Positions 12,323 through 23,697 of a DNA stretch of 64,000 nucleotides are shown piece by piece. A model generated the notes under the pieces. The model was given only the letters and a program-made list of their open reading frames with translations, did no database searches and was not told the DNA's origin. The position numbers were made by a program, and so were the translations under genes. Within the stretch, counting starts at the first letter, position 1, and every line of letters begins with the position of its first letter. Source of the stretch: Oasisia sp. SBJ-2009 (taxonomy: Eukaryota > Annelida > Polychaeta > Sabellida > Siboglinidae); NCBI GenBank assembly GCA_964017155.1, contig OZ024861.1:13744912-13808911 (forward strand), given 5' to 3'.

Positions 12323-12900
12323 TAATCTAAAACACAATTTCAAAATTAATATCTTACTTCTTTGTATCGGAAATGATATAGAATGACATTCCGAACATAT
12401 TCACATTGAAAACAGGTGATAAAACCATTTAGAAAAAGCCGTCATAATTTAGGCCAGTTAACTGGAAGATTACCGAGCTTTCCGTCAGTTTCCGAATCCA
12501 AGTCGACGTCGAAAGTGGTGTTTCTTCAATATTGACCATCTGTGTCGTGTTATCGTCCTCAACATTTACCCAGGCATAACACTGTACCTCCATTCTGTAT
12601 CGATTGCGAGTTGAGATGTAGATTTATAAGATGTTTAACCTCCGAATTATGTGATCGACGGAACATTGCGAACACAAGTTCATTTCATTCAGATTTAAAT
12701 ATCCCGCGATGAGACCCGCAGAAATCAGCTGTCGTATTCTGATTGGTTTATTATTTGTAGACTTAAATACGATTAAGCGTTCAATAAGATAGGGTAGTCA
12801 GTAATAATATAAAATCAAAAATAAGAAAAATGTATCCCAATTGATAATGTAAGAATACATAAAAGATATAACCATGTAACAACAGTTGATTAATCAAGTG
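12323..12900. other. Spacer without recognised gene
   Basis: No exon, repeat family or RNA gene recognised. Ordinary mixed-composition sequence. Confidence 0.5.
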
Positions 12901-12919
12901 AGCTGCCGCGAACTCGAAG

Positions 12920-14205
12920 TCACGTGTGGTTCAATGGTATTGAATGGTATTCTCAAATACCAATGAGAGTACCATTGAAGTCTGATTATATAATTGAACG
13001 ATCCAATGGTATTGAATGGTATTTTACATACAATTGAGCGTACCGCTAACAAATGCTTTACCACTGAATGGTCCAATGGTACGTAATGAGTGATATTATC
13101 AAATACCATTGAGAATACTTCTAATGTCTGATTTATTATTGAACAGTATGTTTATATACTATTGATAGAATCATTGAAACAAGATTTTATTATTGAATGA
13201 TCCAATGGTACTGAATGGTATTCTCAAATACCATTGAAAATACAACTCAAGTCTCATTTATTGTTGCACAGTATGTTCAAATACCATTGAGAGAACAACT
13301 GAAACAAGATTTTATCATTGAATGGTCTGATTTATTATTGAAAGGAATGCTCCAATACCGTTGCGAGTACCATTGATGCCTGATTTTATCATTGAATGGT
13401 CCAATTGTACTGAATGGTATTGAATGGTATTACAAATTACCGCTGAGAATACCATTGAGTCCTACTGAAATACCATTGAATGGTCCAATGGTACTGAATG
13501 GTATTCAACGGTATTCAATGGTATAACATTGGCTCTTTTTTGTCAGGACCATTGGTAGCAATATTGTTATGGTCTATTTTGTAACATGTCAAAATTAGTC
13601 TATGACACTTGAGAATACCACTGAGACATAGATATATTACTTTAAAGTTATATTCAGATACCATTGAGATTATTATTGAAACTTGATTTATCATTGATCT
13701 GCATGGTCTAGAGGTAATGAATGGTATATTCAAATACTATGACTTGAGATTACCACTGAGACATCACTATACATTATACCTTTAAATATAAATTGTATGT
13801 ACAACCGAAACAATATTTATCATGCTTGATACATTCATATACCACTGAAACAAAATTTTATCATTGAATGGTCTAATGGTATTCCCAAACACCATTGAAA
13901 AAACAATGAAGTTTGATTTATTGTTAAAAAAGTATGTTCAGGTACCATTGAGAGTATTATTGTAACATGATTTATCAATGAATAGTCCAATGGTATTGAA
14001 TGGTAGTCTCAAATAACATTGAGAATACCACTGAAGTCAGATATATTATCGAAATGTACTTTCAGATATCATTGAGAGTACCATTGAAACATGATTTATC
14101 ATTGAATGGTCCAATGGTATTGAACGGTATTCTCAAACACCATTGAGAATACCACTGAAGTCTGATTTATTGTAGAAATGTATGTTCAGATACCATTGAA
14201 ACACG
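12920..14205. repeat. Diverged array of ACCATTGAATGGTCCAATGG repeats
   Basis: At least ten degenerate copies of a unit of roughly 100 bp: ATTGAATGGTCCAATGGTA, GAATGGTATTCTCAAATACC, ATTGAGAATACCA, then TGAAGTCTGATTTATTATTG. The core ATACCATT/AATGGTAT is itself palindromic, and it is the same motif that builds both ends of the foldback element at 6.6 and 11.3 kb. No coding potential. Confidence 0.85.
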
Positions 14206-14292
14206 GGAGGTTTAGTTTTGACAGACGGGCGGTTTAGTCTTGACACACGGGCGGTTTAGTTTTGACACACGGGCGGTTTAGTCTTGACACAC
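14202..14292. repeat. 22-bp minisatellite, four copies
   Basis: Four consecutive copies of ACGGGCGGTTTAGTYTTGAC plus AC, alternating CTT and TTT. It directly adjoins a LINE remnant. Confidence 0.9.
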
Positions 14293-14295
14293 GAT

Positions 14296-14487
14296 CTAGC
14301 GGTGGTCCGTATTCTCCATATTTCTGCTGATGTGTCCTATCTCCTTTATTTCTCTTTCCATGCCTCTCCTGCCAGCTGTTCCCGGGCCTTCCTTATCGCC
14401 TCTTCCCACGGGGGTTTCCATGAGATGACTTGACTGGTGATGGTTTCTGAAGGTTTCAGAAGCGTATATCATATCCAGCTCCATTTT
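14296..14487 (-). pseudogene. LINE reverse-transcriptase C-terminal scrap
   Basis: The minus-strand frame reads like the C-terminus of the LINE fragment at 38810-39839. MIYASETFRNHHQSSHLMET matches IGHTLRKPPESITRQAITWN, and EKEIKEIGH-type text matches EKDTKEMGYTWKEMEK. Only about 62 codons survive. This places an older copy of the same retrotransposon family here. Confidence 0.6.
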
Positions 14488-14499
14488 ATGTGTTTTACT

Positions 14500-16270
14500 T
14501 ATTTGTCTGTTGACAGTTGATTGCCCATGTCACGTGTGATGACGTTAGATTTAATTCACCAATCATCTTGTCAGAAGCAGCCGTAAGATGTGTGTCTCTA
14601 GATATGCTAATACTTTAGCGTATAACGATTTGGCACATTATAATAATGTACATTATTTCATAGTGAGAACATATATTATTTTTTTATGATTTCAGTTTCA
14701 TAGAGGTTAGGGAAGTTACGGATTATGCGAATAACGACGTTTTGTGGACCAGCCAATACGTGATATAAAACTTTCATCGGCATTTTTTTTAATAGCATGA
14801 AACTATGGTAGATAGATCACTCATAGCATGTGGGAAAAGGTGTGGGTGAATGCCACCCTTGATTTTGAATTTGAAGGTCATTTTCAAGGACGAGAAAGTT
14901 TGAAATACAGCGCGTGCACCGTGGCAGTGTTCTGTGATCGTCTGAGCTGAAAGTGAATAAGTCACTCCATCTGGCGGACAATAAGTAACTAGGATATGGG
15001 ACTGAGTGAGAAGATGAGGGTTAAGAGGATGATGGACAAAGTGAGAGAATGAGGGACAGTGAGGGATTTTTTTGAGAGGGACAGAGTGGGAGGATTAGGA
15101 ACAGATTGAGAGGGATAGTGACTGAGTGAGAGACTGAGTGAAAGAACAGTGGATGTGTGAATGAGTGATTCGTTGATTGACTGCAAAAGCGTTTGAAGAG
15201 TAAATTAGAGAGAGTGAGTTGAATGAGTAAAACTCAATAGCGGGCACTTCGCCCTCCCAGACCTGGCACAGAAACGTTTTTGTAAAGTTCCTGCAATCCT
15301 TGGGTCAAATGTGGTACGGTTGTGTTCATAAATTAACCCATACACTCCCACTCTACAGGGCTGACATAGCTGTATATTAACACACAAGAACTCGTTAACA
15401 CAGATTCAGGTAAATCTTCATGGCAACAATTTATTGATGTCACAATGTCAATGTAGTCAACATGGTCGACAATGTATCATATACATTTTATGTAAGTTGA
15501 CATATTAATATAAAGCACTACTAATCACACACATTTCCCACGATGAACACCTCTGTGGGTAGAGTCGGTGGAGATGTATTACTTTAGTATGTTTGTTAAA
15601 ATTAACGGAGGGTGCCAGCTCCTCTGCCCAGAACTGGCAGTGCAGTACTTTGTGACGGGAAGCCTGCAGTCTGGAAGGTGGGAACGTTACACAGTGATTG
15701 TAGTTAACTCTGCTCACCTCGGCATTATTGCGAATCAATTTAATCTAGAAAGTGGATATTTTGTATAACATTTGAATATGTTGCATATAAAAGGTTTCAA
15801 ATTGTGAACATTGTTCTGAGCTTTAAAATGTAACTAAGTAAAAATCGGCAGGCACTGAACCTTCGCTATGAATGTAATAGTAATAATAATGAAATGTTAA
15901 CTGAAAACGTAAAACCTAATAATTGGCACCGTCACGTTAGTAAATCATAATCAACAAATGCACATTTTCTTTCTTCTGTGTTCTACTGCATTGTTGATAT
16001 GATTTGATGGAGACCTGATCATTTCATTTGACAGTGCAATCTTGCTAAGACATCTTGAAAAGACTTAATATAGCCAGGCAAATGTTAAACTGCTACTCAT
16101 AGAAATAGGTTGCATACTCTTTTTACTTTACCAAAGGTTTGCAATTGATACGTACAATTATGCTATATATGCTATTGCCAATTACATAGCGTTACTTCTG
16201 GATATGATTGTAATACATTCTTTAAGCATCAGAAAGTAACATTCAAACCAGTTCCAATTACGAACAGTGT
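14500..16270. other. Non-coding stretch
   Basis: No supported gene. 14990-15190 is GAGAGNGA purine-rich low-complexity DNA whose Leu-Ser-rich frames are artefacts. The remainder has only short open frames in AT-rich DNA. Confidence 0.6.
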
Positions 16271-16274
16271 AAAA

Positions 16275-16560
16275 AGGTAACTTCTTACACAGCCCAGTAT
16301 CCTATCCCCAGGATTGCTCCGTGGCATACTTGTTCAATCAAACACAATGTCCGCTTCTCTGGAAGCATCCAACCACGCTATAATTAATGCACGAATACTT
16401 TTTGTACACAAGCATCCACCATTGTTTGTAGCTAGGAACTCATTCATAGTGCTCCAATGAAGAGTGACAAAACTAGCCCAAAGGCTTGACCCGACATCAC
16501 AGTGTAGAGACTAGTTCTAGCCACTGTGCAACGGCTCTACTGTTACTGCAGTTGCTAATG
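16275..16560 (-). repeat. Old copy of the SINE family seen at 43.5 kb
   Basis: CACAGCCCAGTATCCTATCC, CTTCTCTGGAAGCATCCAAC, CGCTATAATTAATGC and TACACAAGCATCCACCA align in order with the better-preserved SINE at 43488-43820. The tRNA-like head (near 16500-16560) is badly decayed and no intact B box is seen. Confidence 0.65.
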
Positions 16561-16897
16561 TACATTTACAATAACATAGTTGGTGACATTTTGAATAAAG
16601 AGTGCATATATATGTGAATTGATAACCGCTGTATAACTGCGTGCTTAGTGACTTAGCAAGACAACACAATTATATTCATGCAATTGCTTATCGCTGTGTA
16701 TTTGCAGTAATTCAATGAAGACCGGCCCAAATCTACATTGATATCATAGCTACATTACACGCTGTCTATTCAAAGCATTTAATCCTATTCAGTTCTACAC
16801 AAAGTAGAAGAGCTGTGTCAAAACATGAATCAATTCAAAACCAATGTTACACTCAGCATGAATGTTGCTATAGGATTTGGTTAAATCCATAATAGTA

Positions 16898-18457
16898 TAT
16901 AAAGTATAAGATATATTTCCGAATCCTTGTGATCTAACAGAGCTTTCGGTGTCTTCTCGACACCTTCGTCAGCGTTCGACTGCTGGTTACTCGGTTGTCT
17001 TGTTACTAAGTTGTTGGTTGTCACATGACAGCAAAAGAAACTGATCAACATAATACGAACTTGGCAGCAGAAAAAACTGCATCCCAGCTAAAATATATGA
17101 CCTACCCTACACCAGAAGAACCTAAGACACACGGCACGCTGAAGATACACGAGCCAGATACACCGCTCAGACCGACAGTATCTAGCACAAGGAGTATGAC
17201 GTACAACGCCGCTAAGACATTGGCTAATATTCTCACACCATCAGTTAGGATTTCTCCATATCATATCAAGGCTAGGGGGACTTCATAAACAACAAAAAAC
17301 AAACACCTAGAGGGCAGGAATGGCTGTTATGCGATGTGTCAGCGCTGTTCACCAGAATCCCAGTACCAGATACCATCCAAATTATAAAGAGAAAACTACA
17401 GGAAGACCCTACATGGAAACATCGAACAACACTCAGCATCGACCAAATTACAGAGCTACTGATTTTCTGACACCACCTATTTTGTGTAAAAGGGACTGTT
17501 CTACCTAAAGAAACATGGAGCAGCCACGGTTGCATCAGTTTCACCTATCGTGGTCAACCTCTACTTGGAAACATCTGAGAGACAGGCCGTTGTCGCTCTC
17601 CCCAACATCCCATCGGTTTGGTACATATACATAAGAACCATATGGAGTGATTCACTGCACACTTCAATAATATTGACCCATACATCAAATTCACCATGGG
17701 ACCAGAATGAGATGGTCACCTGCCACTCTTGGACACCTACGTGCAGGTGAATGATGATGACAGCACGCAGGTGACTGTCTACAGGAAAGCCACACACACA
17801 GACCAGTATCTGAATGTCAACTTCAATCATCACCTGGAACACAAGAGATCAGTCGTCAGAACACTGATGAACAGGACAGTACAACTCATAACCACCGACG
17901 AAGATAAAACCACAGACACAGAACATGTAAGAGCAACACTAAAAGGTAACCACTACAGAGAGTGGTTGATCAAGATTCCAAAGAAAAAGAGAGACTGCCA
18001 ACAAACCATTTTCCGAACATCCCAATACTATACGTGAGGAATATTTTGAGGAAACTCACCACCATCTTCCATACATAAGGGATGGAAACTTACCATAAAT
18101 CTTATAACACCATCAGACCAATCGTTGTTAACCCCAACGACAAAACCGACAAAAAGAACGGTGTAATCCATAAATTTCCCGGACTGTCAACAAACCTATG
18201 TGGGGAGACAAGCAGAGCCCTAGAAGCACATGTCGAAGAAAATGCAGCAAACAGGGGACCACTCACAGCAGTTGGAGAACATTAAATAAACGAAGGCCAC
18301 AACATCACTGGCAAAGAAGAAACATCAATGACGTGTGACAACCAATAAGATAGTCACATGACCACTAAGGGATCAGCAGTCGAACGCTGACAAACGCGTC
18401 GAGAAAACACCGAAAGTTCCGTAGGAGAATCGCAAGGATTCGGAAAGATATCTTAAA
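16898..18457 (+). mobile_element. Decayed Penelope-like retroelement with inverted termini
   Basis: Plus-strand frames give in order: reverse transcriptase text with LKIHEPDTPLRPTVSS (about 17139-17190), LFTRIPVPDTIQIIK (about 17348), a gap region with YRGQPL, then TVYRKATHTDQYLN (about 17776-17820). A region resembling the GIY-YIG endonuclease follows (GLSTNLCGETSRALEAHVEE, about 18181-18240). These are signature motifs of Penelope-like elements. The frame is broken many times and the N-terminal part is missing, so it is inactive. The body lies between inverted copies of an about 115-bp terminal segment (16898-17029 and 18327-18457). Long terminal copies in either orientation are known for this class. 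Confidence 0.85.
16921..16985 (-). ncRNA. Hammerhead-ribozyme-like motif in the left Penelope terminus
   Basis: On the minus strand: CTGACGA, then GGTGTC-GAGAA-GACACC (perfect 6-bp stem II), then GAAA (16944-16972). This is the CUGANGA..GAAA core. A flanking TCGAA can pair with TTCGG further 3' to make part of stem I. Stem III is poorly formed. Penelope-like elements are known to carry hammerhead motifs in their terminal copies. The right-hand copy (18390-18425, plus strand) has CTGACAA instead and a broken stem II, so it looks dead. Confidence 0.5.
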
Positions 18458-18525
18458 CTTGATGCACTATAACGCTACACTCCATTATGTGCAGAAGATA
18501 AGATATTATTATCTTCGTACAAAAC

Positions 18526-18630
18526 AAACAAACAAACAAACAAACAAACAAACAAACAAACAAACAAACAAACAAACAAACACACAAACAAACAAACAAA
18601 CAAACAAACAAACAAACAAACAAACAAACA
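18526..18630. repeat. (CAAA)n microsatellite
   Basis: About 26 CAAA units with one CACA interruption. It lies just beyond the Penelope-like element. Confidence 0.95.
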
Positions 18631-18714
18631 TGATAAGCCAACATCCAAGTACCAAAAGGCAAGGTAAACCATGAGCACCATAACATTGTAATACAGTTGA
18701 AGACTCCTACAATA

Positions 18715-20370
18715 TGACAACACATATTGTTAGACATGCAACATGTGAAAGTTTAATTGAAGACGACCATCAACATTCACATGAGACTAAACATGTTCGG
18801 TCATATACATCAGTGATATTCAGTTTGATGTACTGGTCACAATTTTGACGGCAGGCCATTCACCATAACATAACATTTGTGTGCTAAAATACCGTGCAGT
18901 GACAAAGAACTATTCAACTGAAAATGACATGTACTGGCTACCTATCTTTACACATGGAGAGAAATGTTATGCTCCTTTGTGTTATATTATCAAAATGTCA
19001 CACAAACATATATACGCCAGGGGTTTAGCCAGATGTCTCTATATTCCAGACTGGCTGATTATGGCTAAGTTGGGTAATTCCAACAGATAAGTGGAAATGG
19101 GTAAGTTGGCACAGATTAACTAAAAGTAGATTAACTAATAGTTCAAAATCTAATGACGGATACTAACAAATATCTTTGGCACAACTTGTAGTGAAACCTA
19201 TGAAGTAGATCATTGTTTATAAAACAATAGCGGCAATTATAATGGTATGGCGATTAAAAAGTATATTAGCAAATATCAGCTAAGCTAGAATTGAATTGCT
19301 TAACCACATGCTGTTCACATTTGAAAAAAGGCATAATTGTGATTGATTAAAGTCTGGCAAAAGGTATTTTTTGGCTAAGTGCCTGTCACTTGCATATGCA
19401 CGTCACACTAATATATACATATATATAATACATCTATCCTAGCAATGCTACAACACATATTCTTAGTGCATTTTCTATTTGACTGAGATAATAGTTGTAG
19501 TGTTTCATCTGACCCAAAAGGTTCACATCTCAGCCACAAATGCATCTGATCAGCAGGTGATATTCTCCTCACGTGCAGTGGAATGTAGAAAGTACACGTG
19601 CAAAACAAACAAGTAATCAAACAAACATGCTAAACTAAGTACAACAGGTATATTAAACCACGAACAGCATTGCGTTAACACAAACCTGTGAATGTTAGAC
19701 ATTCAACATGTCAGTTTCATTGAAGATGACACTTAACACACACATTATACTAAACATGTTCAGTCATATACATAGTTCAGTGATTCAGTTGCTTCTTCTA
19801 GTCGTAACTTCGACGTCATGACATTCACCACAATGTTCCGTGGACATGGATTTGTGTGCTCAAATACCGTGCTTCTAGCAGTTATAGAGAACTACTCAAC
19901 TGAACATAACATGTAGCGGCTATATATCTATGTACATGGACAACAATATTACATTAGTTTATGTTATATTAACAAGATGTCACACACAAACACACATACA
20001 GCAGGGGCTTAGCCAGATAAATATCTCTATTTTCCAGACTGGCAGATAATTGCCAAGTAATTCCAACATATAAGAATGGTGGAGTGGAAAGGGATCCGCT
20101 GGCACAGATTAACTAACAATAGCTTACGGACAATAACGAATATCTTTGGCACAACTTATAGCGAAACCAATGAAGTGGGTTGGTGTTAATTAAATAAGAC
20201 ACAAATGATACAAATAGCATTAAAAAGTAAACTAGCGAATAACGGCTGTGGTCGACCTGAGTTTTTAGTCACATGCAGTTCCCATGTGAAAAAGACATAA
20301 TTTTGATTGATTAAACTCTGGCAAAACGTATTTCTGGCTATGGGCCTGTCACATGCATATGCACGTCACA
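18715..20370. repeat. Diverged tandem duplication, period about 960 bp
   Basis: 18715-19410 and 19675-20370 align in order: GTTAGACAT..CAACATGT, ACATGTTC.GTCATATACAT, ATTTGTGTGCT.AAATACCGTG, AGCCAGAT, AGACTGGC, then CTGGCAAAA and CATATGCACGTCACA at the ends. Neither copy has a convincing exon, so this is a non-coding segmental duplication with many differences. Confidence 0.8.
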
Positions 20371-20400
20371 TAAAAGGTACATCTAATAATAAAGCATGGA

Positions 20401-20904
20401 AGGCTCTCTCATGTTGGGTGTCATCTTGTATGAGTACCCACCCAGTGAAGGCTACGTGTCCACTATCTAACAAGGCTCTCTGATGCTGGGTGTCATCTTG
20501 TATGAGTACCCACCCAGTGAAGGCTACGTGTCCACTATCTAACAAGGCTCTCTCATGTTGGGTGTCATCTTGTATGAGTACCCACCCAGTGAAGGCTACG
20601 TGTCCACTATCTAACAAGGCTCTCTGATGCTGGGTGTCATCTTGTATGAGTACCCACCCAGTGAAGGCTACGTGTCCATTATCTAACAAGGCTCTCTGAT
20701 GTTGGGTGTCATCTTGTATGAGTACCCACCCAGTGAAGGCTACGTGTCCATTATCTAACAAGGCTCTCTGATGCTGGGTGTCATCTTGTATGAGTACCCA
20801 CCCAGTGAAGACTACGTGTCCACTATCTAACAAGGCTCTCTGATGTTGGGTGGTATCTTACATGAGTACCCACCTAGTGACGGCTACGTGTCCATTATCT
20901 AAGA
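20401..20904. repeat. 72-bp minisatellite, seven copies
   Basis: Copy starts at 20401, 20473, 20545, 20617, 20689, 20761 and 20833. The first six are nearly identical and the seventh is more diverged. The period is a multiple of three, so one minus-strand frame (unit starts ALLDSGHVAFTGWVLIQDDT) stays open for about 155 codons. The unit does not resemble LRR, TPR or ankyrin repeats, and no splice sites obviously frame it. It lies about 1.2 kb beyond the stop of the NLR-type gene, on the same strand. Confidence 0.9.
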
Positions 20905-22124
20905 GTGCATGTTCTCACAATGTCCATATTTGGCATGTCGTCGCATTTTGTGTGTAAACACCACACGTCCAAGGCGAGGCAGCATGTTGACACGTCATTG
21001 ACAGCGCAAACACCGAGCGTTCTTGGTGAGTCATCATAAGTCATCAATAACTTGACACAAAACGTCCCGGATGTCGTGACAACTTCTTCACAACGTCCTT
21101 CAAGGTCCTGTCAAACAACGCAACAGAATAATTATTCACCTTCATACATTACTATCAGAGTTAGACTGGAACATCTTATGTGTCAGAACGGTGTGGGTTG
21201 GGAAGTACTAATGTTTAGAGGCAGACACATTTAGAACAATTGTTCATGTTATGAACAACATTAAGAATGGTGAAGTTTGGAGATTGAAAAAAAAAAAAAA
21301 AAAAAAATAGTCCGTCATACTATTTTCATAACATGAAAAATCAACTAATCTAACTTCAGTGATATGCAACAATAAATCCCAGATGAACCATGAGCAATAT
21401 GCTATCCCAAACTACTAACACCCCGTTTAGAACTATGGAAAGCAGCATAAAATCTACGAAAAAGAGCCTCCCATTGGAGACATTAAAACAGTTAACCATT
21501 TCAGTGCAACAAGCCTCAGATGCTGTGATCACTTACTTATGCATTGCCAGTGAAACCAATATGACAATAATCCATGATTAGCGCTTTTGCAATGCTAATG
21601 CATCTGCCTAAAGGGCTATCATATAGAACATGTGCCTCCACATAGCGGACAATTGTGTATAAAAATGAACTGAATATCAGATACTGTACATTTCACATAG
21701 GGGCCTGTCACACACCGTGTAGCCACTAATGACCTACCAATTGACCTACCAAAAACAGTAGAACAATGGTTGATTTTTAAACGGTCCCTCAAATGTTTCT
21801 ATTTACTGATGACTTGAAACAATGTATCAACAACGTCTTTGGCCAGAATAAAATAATATATGTCAGAATGACATAATAATGTTGTTTTATTCAACTGAGA
21901 AAACATAACATAAGTGACACACATTCTATGTCCATGTGAATATTACATGTCACTGGTGTATATTTACCACGGTGGAACATAAGGGCTGCAGTGACAGGGT
22001 GTGCTATATATTTGACCCTTCAACTTGAGGGTCAACAATGTGAAGCAGATCATATTATCACTGTGGAGATGTGTGAGAAGATGTTCAGGTGTGATTGTAA
22101 GGTGTATTTACCTGTGACTTGAAG
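20905..22124. other. Region downstream of the NLR-type gene, no gene seen
   Basis: Contains a 23-base A run near 21285 and only short open frames. It presumably includes the 3' UTR of the minus-strand gene. Confidence 0.5.
21886..21891 (-). promoter_or_regulatory. Candidate AATAAA polyadenylation signal
   Basis: AATAAA on the minus strand about 234 nt past the stop codon at 22125. It is the first good hexamer downstream. The downstream GU-rich element was not resolved. Confidence 0.4.
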
Positions 22125-23697
22125 TCAATCATTGTGTCTGTTTGGTAACAGAGCTTTTGCCGCCTGATGCCGTATTTGTTGTGCTCTGACGATTGCCCAG
22201 TGACCTCCCCCGTTTTCTTTCACGTCCTCATATAGACGCAGCAGGTCTAGTGTGTTGGCTAGATGACCTTCCGCCCTGGTCACGTCGCGTCCCCAGTACC
22301 TGTCTCTGTCACCGACAGGTCGCTTATGTAGACGTGACAACCCCAGTCTCACGTTAGCTACCACACGCTCCAAACACACGATCCTGTCAGGGTGGTTATT
22401 CTCCTCCCCGAGTGGTCTTTGACAGTCCAGTCTACAACAGGACACATGACAACTTGTACACACCTCTCACCGCTCTCTTATTGTGTTAATCCACGTCAAA
22501 TGTGCCACATGCTGTACTTGACAATGTCAATAAACTCTGTTGTACTCACACTTGTAACCACACCCGCTCCTGTCCCCGAGGTGTGTCCCAGTTGACGGTC
22601 CTCCTGATGAACTCAATGACATATTCAGACATCCAGTTGTTCTCGAGCCTACAAACAAGGGTCATGTCCACTCAGGATGACGACCACACACCCCAACAGT
22701 TGACATTACATTGGAGACAGCTGCTTGTTGATACATGTTTTTGTGGTCCTTGAATAGTTCATTGTGAAAAAATCTGTCACATCGCGAGAATGAATCTGTT
22801 CACATCTCAGGAAGGGGGCATTTAGTGGATGGGCATATGGGAAAGGGTAAGTATGTGACATCATGAGACCTGCTGTAATTTCTTGACACACGGTGACATA
22901 CCCTACCTGATTACCCCAAATAAAGTCGTCTTACCCTAGACACACAAGCCGCTGTAAGTTGCAGACTGTCTCAGCCACTTTCCTTGCACCGGTGTCACTG
23001 ATGGAATTGCCCCCTAAACTGTTACCAGAACAACACATCAATGGTATGAAATGGTTACAGTGTAGGCTGTTATAGCGGGGTGACAAGTGACGAGAACATA
23101 ACACACATAATTTATAATACTAAAAGAGTCATTTTTTATGATGACTGATTTGAACAAGCAGTTGTCAGTACGTGTGAATGTGTTACTTCTGTTACAGAGA
23201 GTATATAAACAGTTGCTGTAGACTTTAATACTTACGCAATCACCTTTAACCCTCTCAGGATCACCAGCGCAGACGACAGTTGCAATATATCTGTGTCGTC
23301 TAGACCACATGTTTGCAGACTGTTGAGACACAAACACAAGTGTTTATTTACTGTAGACAAAATTGACATCAGCGTGTCGTATCATCAGTAAATCACACAA
23401 GTTAATAAATAACACCCTCTTTCAACGTAGTACCCCTCTTATTATTATTATTACATAACAATTATACACTTTTGGCTGAACACGATTTGATAATACTTAG
23501 AAAAGTCAATCAGACATCATTAGAATATAACAAACGACACAACAAATAGAGATTTCAGTTGCTGCAACATGATACATTATCTCTTCAATGTATTATATTC
23601 AACATGCCTGAGGAATTCCAAGTGGACGAGTTCCTTCAGACTGCTCGTTAGAACTGACGTCACATCCCGGCCGTGAAGGGCAGCATTGCTATCGAGA
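22125..23697 (-). CDS. Exons 8-12 of the NLR-type gene: LRR modules and C-terminal tail
   Basis: Exons 23608-23697, 23236-23319, 22935-23018 and 22550-22648 each begin and end in phase 2. Each carries one ribonuclease-inhibitor-like LRR: LHGRDVTSVLTSSLKELVHL, LQTCGLDDTDILQLSSAL, LGGNSISDTGARKVAETV, LENNWMSEYVIEFIRRTV. The final exon, 22125-22431, encodes a charged helical tail of about 101 residues (RVVANVRLGLSRLHKRPVGD, DLLRLYEDVKENGGGHW) that I cannot assign. Exon 8 uses a GC donor. The identical phases would allow repeat gain or loss by exon duplication. Confidence 0.8.

Noticed and set aside
15000..15190. Leu-Ser-rich minus-strand frame
   Set aside because: Purine-rich low-complexity DNA, without coding features.
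20401..20904. Seven 72-bp repeats as a CRISPR-like array
   Set aside because: There are no unique spacers, the units are contiguous, and the genome is eukaryotic.
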